From Clostridiaceae bacterium (GTDB taxonomy: Bacteria; Bacillota; Clostridia; Lachnospirales; Lachnospiraceae): 18,813 nt of DNA. Shown one piece after another: positions 14,433-18,813 of this stretch. Position 1 is the stretch's first letter. The number at the start of each line of letters is the position of its first letter. The DNA is taken from contig JAGZXV010000109.1 of NCBI GenBank assembly GCA_018378255.1, positions 1-18,813 on the forward strand, in the 5' to 3' direction. A program made the position numbers and the translations under genes. Below the pieces are notes generated by a model that did not search any database, was not told where the DNA came from, and saw only the letters and a program-made list of their open reading frames with translations.

Positions 14433-14469
14433 AAAAATCCCCAGGCTGCGGATGTCAGGGGGAATTTTT
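14433..14469 (+). terminator. Partial terminator/attenuator between pstS and pstC
   Basis: AAAAATCCCC (14433-14442) pairs with the complementary run at 14458-14469 with a one-base bulge, ending in TTTTT. Together with the preceding hairpin it can make pstS more abundant than pstCAB, a common need because the binding protein is used in excess. Confidence 0.55.
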
Positions 14470-14510
14470 ACAGCAGGATTACCCGGCGGGAAATATAAAG
14501 GAGCATTTGA

Positions 14511-15359
14511 ATGAGAAAAGTGAAAGAAAAGGGGATGGAACTGGTATTTCTGATCTCTGCCTGTGTTTCCATCCTGGCAGTAGCGATGATCTGTATTTTT
14601 CTGTTTGCCAATGGTGTTCCGGCAATTGGAAAAATAGGGGTTCTGGATTTCCTGCTGGGGGAGAAATGGAAGCCGGGAAATGATATTTATGGGATTCTTC
14701 CGATGATATTAGGAAGTATCTATGTGACGGCGGGAGCGATTGCCGTGGGAGTTCCGATTGGGATTTTAACTGCCATCTACTTATCCAGGTTCTGCCCAAA
14801 ACGTCTGTACCGGATCATTAAACCGGCCATCGACCTGCTGGCCGGAATTCCCTCCGTCGTATACGGTTTCTTCGGCATGGTGGTTATCGTGCCGCTTATG
14901 TCTGATTTATTTGGCGGCAGCGGAAAGAGTATGGCTACCGCATCCGTTTTATTGGGAATTATGATTCTTCCGACAATTATCGGCGTGGCGGAATCGGCCA
15001 TCAATGCGGTTCCTGCCTCATATTATGAAGGCGCCCTGGCCCTGGGAGCCAGTCATGAAAGAAGCGTGTTTTTTGCCACCCTTCCAGCTGCCAAGTCGGG
15101 AATCATGGCAGGCGTGATCCTGGGCGTGGGCCGGGCCATTGGAGAAACCATGGCAGTGATTATGGTAGCCGGAAACCAGCCCAGAATGCCCAAAGGGCTG
15201 TTTGCAGGAGTGAGAACCCTGACGGCCAACATTGTCCTGGAAATGGGTTATGCCACGGATCTTCACAGGGAAGCGCTGATTGCCACCGCTGTTGTGCTGT
15301 TCGTGTTCATCCTCATTATCAACTTATCATTTTCCATATTGAGAAGGAGGTCTGAATGA
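14511..15359 (+). CDS. pstC: Phosphate ABC transporter permease PstC
   Basis: Encodes 282 residues with six predicted membrane spans. The binding-protein-dependent permease loop is AINAVPASYYEGALALGASHERSVFFATLPAAKSGI (about 165-200), followed by GRAIGETMAV, which is characteristic of PstC/PstA. LLAGIPSVVYGFFGM is the typical conserved span. It forms the channel with PstA in the cytoplasmic membrane. AAAGGAG lies before the ATG. Its stop overlaps the pstA start by four bases. Pst order and the following gene separate PstC from PstA. Confidence 0.93.
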   Translation: MRKVKEKGMELVFLISACVSILAVAMICIFLFANGVPAIGKIGVLDFLLGEKWKPGNDIYGILPMILGSIYVTAGAIAVGVPIGILTAIYLSRFCPKRLYRIIKPAIDLLAGIPSVVYGFFGMVVIVPLMSDLFGGSGKSMATASVLLGIMILPTIIGVAESAINAVPASYYEGALALGASHERSVFFATLPAAKSGIMAGVILGVGRAIGETMAVIMVAGNQPRMPKGLFAGVRTLTANIVLEMGYATDLHREALIATAVVLFVFILIINLSFSILRRRSE

Positions 15360-16225
15360 TGGACCCGATTAATAAACAGACATTTTCCCAGAAGATGAAA
15401 GCATATAAAAGAAGCCCTCTTTCTTTCCTCCTGATGCTGCTGGTAACCGTATCTGCGGCCATTACGGTCCTGATCCTTTTATTTTTGATCGCTTATATCC
15501 TCATAAAAGGGGTTCCCTATCTGACACCCAGTTTATTTGCCTGGGAATACAACAGTGAAAATGTTTCCCTCATGCCGGCGTTAATCAACACCGTTATCAT
15601 GACTTTCCTTTCACTGCTGATCGCCGGGCCTTTGGGAATCTTTGCAGCCATTTATCTGGTGGAATATGCGAAAAGAGGCAATAAACTGGTGGCTGTTATC
15701 CGGGTGACGGCGGAAACCTTGTCCGGAATTCCATCAATTGTATACGGTTTATTCGGTTTTCTTTTGTTTGCAGTCACATTTGGCTGGTCATATACAATTA
15801 TGGGCGGTGCTCTCACGCTGGCAATGATGATACTCCCCCTCATCATCAGAACCACGGAAGAGGCTCTCAAATCAGTTCCTGATTCTTACCGGGAAGGCAG
15901 TTTTGGTCTGGGTGCAGGGCGTTTGAGGACCGTATTTAAGATCGTGCTCCCTTCGGCAGTGCCCGGGATTTTAGCGGGTATCATACTGGCGGTGGGAAGA
16001 ATCGTAGGAGAGACGGCCGCCCTGATGTATACGGCAGGAACCGTGGCCGGAGTTCCTGATAACCTGATGTCCTCCGGACGTACCCTGGCTGTGCATATGT
16101 ATGTGCTGACCAACGAAGGTTTATACACCAACCAGTCATATGCAACCGCTGTAGTGCTTTTGGTCATCGTGGTGGGAATCAATGCAGTTTCCGGACTGAT
16201 TGCCAAGAGAATCGCGAAAGGATAG
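15356..16225 (+). CDS. pstA: Phosphate ABC transporter permease PstA
   Basis: Encodes 289 residues with six predicted spans and a longer cytosolic N-terminus. Conserved stretches are LSGIPSIVYGLFGF, the EAA-like loop SVPDSYREGSFGLGAGRLRTVFKIVLPSAVPGI and GRIVGETAALMYTAG. The gene opens with two successive ATG codons; the first overlaps the pstC stop and has AAGGAGG 5 nt upstream, so translation is coupled. It is the partner of PstC in the phosphate channel. It ends 11 nt before pstB. Confidence 0.93.
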   Translation: MMDPINKQTFSQKMKAYKRSPLSFLLMLLVTVSAAITVLILLFLIAYILIKGVPYLTPSLFAWEYNSENVSLMPALINTVIMTFLSLLIAGPLGIFAAIYLVEYAKRGNKLVAVIRVTAETLSGIPSIVYGLFGFLLFAVTFGWSYTIMGGALTLAMMILPLIIRTTEEALKSVPDSYREGSFGLGAGRLRTVFKIVLPSAVPGILAGIILAVGRIVGETAALMYTAGTVAGVPDNLMSSGRTLAVHMYVLTNEGLYTNQSYATAVVLLVIVVGINAVSGLIAKRIAKG

Positions 16226-16236
16226 AACGATAGATT

Positions 16237-16986
16237 ATGGATAAGCTGACTATAAATAAAATGGAATTATATTACGGTGATTTTAAAGCTTTAAAAGGCA
16301 TTAACTTAAAGATTCCTTCCAATGAGATTACCGCTTTTATCGGCCCGTCGGGCTGCGGAAAATCCACCCTTTTGAAATCATTGAACCGCATGAACGATCT
16401 GGTGGAGGGATGCAGGATAACGGGAGAAATCCTGCTGGACGACCAGGACATCTATGGAAACATGGACATCAATCTGCTGAGAAAGCGTGTGGGAATGGTA
16501 TTCCAGAAACCGAATCCATTTCCCATGAGCGTTTATGATAATATCGCATTCGGGCCGAGAACCCACGGAATCCGTTCGAAAGTAAGGCTGGACGATATTG
16601 TGGAAAAATCCCTGAGAGACGCAGCTATCTGGGATGAATTAAAGGACCGTCTGAAAAAAAGCGCCCTGGGACTTTCCGGGGGACAGCAGCAGAGACTGTG
16701 TATTGCCAGGGCTTTGGCGGTACAGCCGGAAGTACTTTTGATGGATGAGCCCACCTCCGCCCTTGATCCGATTTCCACATCCAAGATAGAAGATCTTGCT
16801 GTGGAACTGAAAAAAGATTATACTATTGTCATGGTTACCCACAACATGCAGCAGGCAGCCAGAATCTCGGATAAAACCGCATTTTTCCTGCTGGGAGAGG
16901 TGATTGAATTCGGGGAGACGGAGCAGATCTTCTCCATGCCGAAGAACCAGAAGACAGAGGATTATATTACGGGGAGGTTTGGTTGA
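16237..16986 (+). CDS. pstB: Phosphate ABC transporter ATPase PstB
   Basis: Encodes 249 residues, the full PstB length. Walker A is GPSGCGKST (36-44), the Q-loop glutamine is Q90 in FQKPNPFPMS (the PstB-specific variant), the signature is LSGGQ (146-150), Walker B is VLLMDE (166-171) and the switch histidine is H202 in VTHNM. It hydrolyses ATP at the cytosolic face to drive phosphate import through PstC/PstA. One base separates its stop from the phoU start. Confidence 0.96.
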   Translation: MDKLTINKMELYYGDFKALKGINLKIPSNEITAFIGPSGCGKSTLLKSLNRMNDLVEGCRITGEILLDDQDIYGNMDINLLRKRVGMVFQKPNPFPMSVYDNIAFGPRTHGIRSKVRLDDIVEKSLRDAAIWDELKDRLKKSALGLSGGQQQRLCIARALAVQPEVLLMDEPTSALDPISTSKIEDLAVELKKDYTIVMVTHNMQQAARISDKTAFFLLGEVIEFGETEQIFSMPKNQKTEDYITGRFG

Positions 16987-16987
16987 T

Positions 16988-17632
16988 ATGCGCAATCGTT
17001 TTGATGAGCAGTTGGAGTATTTGAATGTGGAACTGATCCGCATGGGGGCATTGTGTGAAGATGCCATTTCCTATGCGTCGAGAACCCTGATGGGTGAGAA
17101 CAATTTAGCCGATCAGGTATATAAAACAGATAAAGAGATAGACCAGAAGGAGAGGGACATCGAGAATCTGTGCATGAGGCTTCTTCTCCAGCAGCAGCCG
17201 GTGGCAAAGGATCTCCGCCTGATATCTTCCGCATTAAAAATGATATCGGATATGGAGCGGATCGGTGATCAGGCATCCGATATCGCGGAAATTGCCGGAT
17301 TTATTAAAGACAGAAAAGTACAGAGCAGCATCCACATCAAGGAGATGGCGGAAGCCACCATTAAGATGGTCACGGAAAGCGTGGATTCATTTGTGAAAAA
17401 GGATCTTCAGATCGCCCAGGACGTGATTAAGTATGACGATGTGGTGGATGATCTGTTTGCAAAGGTGAAGGAAGAATTGATCAGCCTTATAAAAGAGGAT
17501 AACAGCGACGGGGAATTCTGTATAGATCTTCTCATGATCGCCAAGTATTTTGAACGAATCGGTGACCACGCAACCAATATTGCAGAATGGGTGGAATTTT
17601 CAATTACCGGAGTTCATGTGGAGGGAAATTAA
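16988..17632 (+). CDS. phoU: Phosphate signalling protein PhoU
   Basis: Encodes 214 residues made of two similar three-helix bundles. Each carries the metal-binding PhoU motif: ERIGDQASDIAE at 90-101 and ERIGDHATNIAE at 189-200. PhoU links the Pst transporter to the PhoR kinase and damps the phosphate response when phosphate is plentiful. The ATG at 16988 follows GGGGAGG in the end of pstB; a longer frame from 16904 overlaps pstB heavily. Three bases separate it from the response regulator gene. Confidence 0.94.
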   Translation: MRNRFDEQLEYLNVELIRMGALCEDAISYASRTLMGENNLADQVYKTDKEIDQKERDIENLCMRLLLQQQPVAKDLRLISSALKMISDMERIGDQASDIAEIAGFIKDRKVQSSIHIKEMAEATIKMVTESVDSFVKKDLQIAQDVIKYDDVVDDLFAKVKEELISLIKEDNSDGEFCIDLLMIAKYFERIGDHATNIAEWVEFSITGVHVEGN

Positions 17633-17635
17633 ACG

Positions 17636-18307
17636 ATGATTTATCTTGTGGAAGATGATAACAGTATCCGGGAATTAGTAATCTATACACTGCAGAGCAC
17701 CGGGTTTCAAGCGGCCGGATTTTCCTGCGGCAAGGAGTTCTGGGAAGGCATGAGAAAAGAGGTGCCGTCTCTCATACTGCTTGATATTATGCTGCCGGAT
17801 GAAGACGGACTGACCATATTGAAAAAGATCAGAAATGCCTCTGATACGGCCAGAATACCGGTAATTATGCTGACTGCAAAGGGTACGGAATACGATAAAG
17901 TGATCGGACTGGACAGCGGTGCAGATGACTATATCCCCAAACCATTTGGAATGATGGAACTGGTTTCCAGGGTGAAAGCCGTGCTCCGCCGCACCGAACC
18001 GGAGCAGAAGACCAGGCTTTACGAACTGGGACCTATAAAAGTCGACGTCATCCGCCATACCGTCCATGTGAGCGGGGAAACTGTGAATCTTACCTACAAA
18101 GAATTTGAACTTCTCTGCTATTTATTGGAAAATGAGGGGATTGTCCTGAGCCGTGACCAGCTTTTGTCGAAAATCTGGGGCTATGATTTTGACGGGGAAA
18201 CGAGGACTGTGGATGTCCATATCCGGACCCTGCGCCAGAAGCTGGGAACCGGCGGTAATTATATAGAGACAATCCGCGGCGTGGGCTATAAGATTGAGGA
18301 GATATGA
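17636..18307 (+). CDS. phoB: OmpR/PhoB-type response regulator
   Basis: Encodes 223 residues. The N-terminal receiver domain has the acidic pair at 7-8, phosphoacceptor Asp50 in LLDIMLP, Thr80 and Lys102 in PKPF. The C-terminal winged helix includes LTYKEFELLCYLLENEGIVLSRDQLLSKIWGYDFDGETRTVDVHI and ends RGVGYKIEEI. Its place directly after phoU and before a sensor kinase makes it the likely PhoB/PhoP equivalent that activates the pst promoter under phosphate limitation; this rests on context. The stop overlaps the kinase start by four bases. Confidence 0.9.
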   Translation: MIYLVEDDNSIRELVIYTLQSTGFQAAGFSCGKEFWEGMRKEVPSLILLDIMLPDEDGLTILKKIRNASDTARIPVIMLTAKGTEYDKVIGLDSGADDYIPKPFGMMELVSRVKAVLRRTEPEQKTRLYELGPIKVDVIRHTVHVSGETVNLTYKEFELLCYLLENEGIVLSRDQLLSKIWGYDFDGETRTVDVHIRTLRQKLGTGGNYIETIRGVGYKIEEI

Positions 18308-18813
18308 TGAGACGAAAAATATATTGGAATATGTGCCTGGTAGCCTTATTTTCCCTGATTCTGGCCACATTGGTGACCACAGGGCTGTTTTACAGGGACC
18401 TTCAGACACAGATGGAAAAGGAAGTGGCCACGGAAGTCCGTTACATCCAGTCCGCCATGGAGATGGGGGGCAGCGACTATCTGGACTATCTGTCCATCCG
18501 GGGCGACGGCAACAGCATCAACCGGATTACCTGGGTGGATCAAGACGGCACCGTATTGTATGACAGTTATAAAAACAGCGAAAGCCTGGAAAACCACTTA
18601 GACCGCCCGGAGATCAAAGATGCCCTGGAAAAGGGAGTGGGTTCCATTACAAGGCCGTCGGAGACACTGGCGGAACAGACTTATTATTATGCGGTGAGGC
18701 TCAGTGACGGTACGGTGGTCCGTGTGGCCAGCACCACTAGGAGCGGCTGGGCGTCCTTCATGCAGATGATTCCCTGGGTTGTGGTGCTCACCATTGTGAT
18801 CTTCTGCATCACC
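18304..18813 (+). CDS. phoR: PhoR-like sensor histidine kinase (N-terminal part, cut by window end)
   Basis: The reading frame opens with ATG ATG overlapping the response regulator stop and stays open for 170 codons to the last base, so the gene is incomplete here. A short basic N-terminus and a membrane span (residues about 7-30, from WNMCLVALFSLIL) are followed by an extracytoplasmic sensor region of about 120 residues, containing WVDQDGTVLYDSY (PAS-like wording). A second span begins at about residue 156 (IPWVVVLTIVIFCI). The HAMP, phosphoacceptor histidine and ATPase domains must lie beyond the window. Naming as PhoR follows from operon position. Confidence 0.85.
   Translation, partial: MMRRKIYWNMCLVALFSLILATLVTTGLFYRDLQTQMEKEVATEVRYIQSAMEMGGSDYLDYLSIRGDGNSINRITWVDQDGTVLYDSYKNSESLENHLDRPEIKDALEKGVGSITRPSETLAEQTYYYAVRLSDGTVVRVASTTRSGWASFMQMIPWVVVLTIVIFCIT

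Overview
The window reads as a chromosome segment from a gut-type anaerobic Firmicute, most likely a Lachnospiraceae (Clostridium cluster XIVa) bacterium. The reasons are the moderate GC, strong AGGAGG-type ribosome binding sites, the style of the cell-wall-binding repeat protein, and the pst-phoU-two-component operon order. No genus can be assigned from sequence alone. All genes except the first lie on the + strand. I see no tRNA, rRNA, CRISPR array, transposase or phage gene.

Layout. (1) Positions 1-784 are non-coding. They hold a 36-nt hairpin (317-352) and a very long imperfect palindrome (413-749) with 126-nt arms and two further hairpins at its tip. (2) A nucleoid-associated protein gene (785-1798, minus) and a small P-loop kinase-like gene (2059-2589, plus) are divergent, each with its own promoter. 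(3) Positions 2590-3091 hold two promoters with the 19-bp spacer typical of MerR control, plus several terminator hairpins. The second promoter drives an apparent three-gene operon: a cell-wall-binding repeat protein, a MATE efflux pump and a MerR-family regulator (3092-6721). (4) Positions 6949-9240 hold an rpiB-like isomerase and two NAD(P)-dependent hydroxyacid dehydrogenases, probably one sugar-acid or sugar-phosphate operon. (5) Positions 9449-13112 form a thiol-redox island: an RclA-like flavoprotein disulfide reductase, a CcdA-TlpA fusion, an Rrf2-family regulator and thioredoxin. A palindromic operator candidate overlaps the first promoter. (6) From 13396 to the right edge lies a complete phosphate operon, pstS-pstC-pstA-pstB-phoU, followed by a PhoB-like response regulator and a PhoR-like kinase cut by the window end.

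How they work together. The redox island looks like a defence or repair route against oxidants and disulfide stress. Cytosolic thioredoxin can feed electrons through the CcdA membrane domain to the exported TlpA-like domain, while the RclA-like enzyme acts in the cytosol and the Rrf2 protein senses and controls. The phosphate operon couples high-affinity uptake to its own two-component control.

The most striking observation is that the PstS lipoprotein is circularly permuted. The half that is normally C-terminal comes first and the normally N-terminal half comes last, with all expected phosphate-binding motifs retained. Next are the giant palindrome at 413-749 and the pair of MerR-type promoters, one of which drives only a predicted RNA of about 60 nt.
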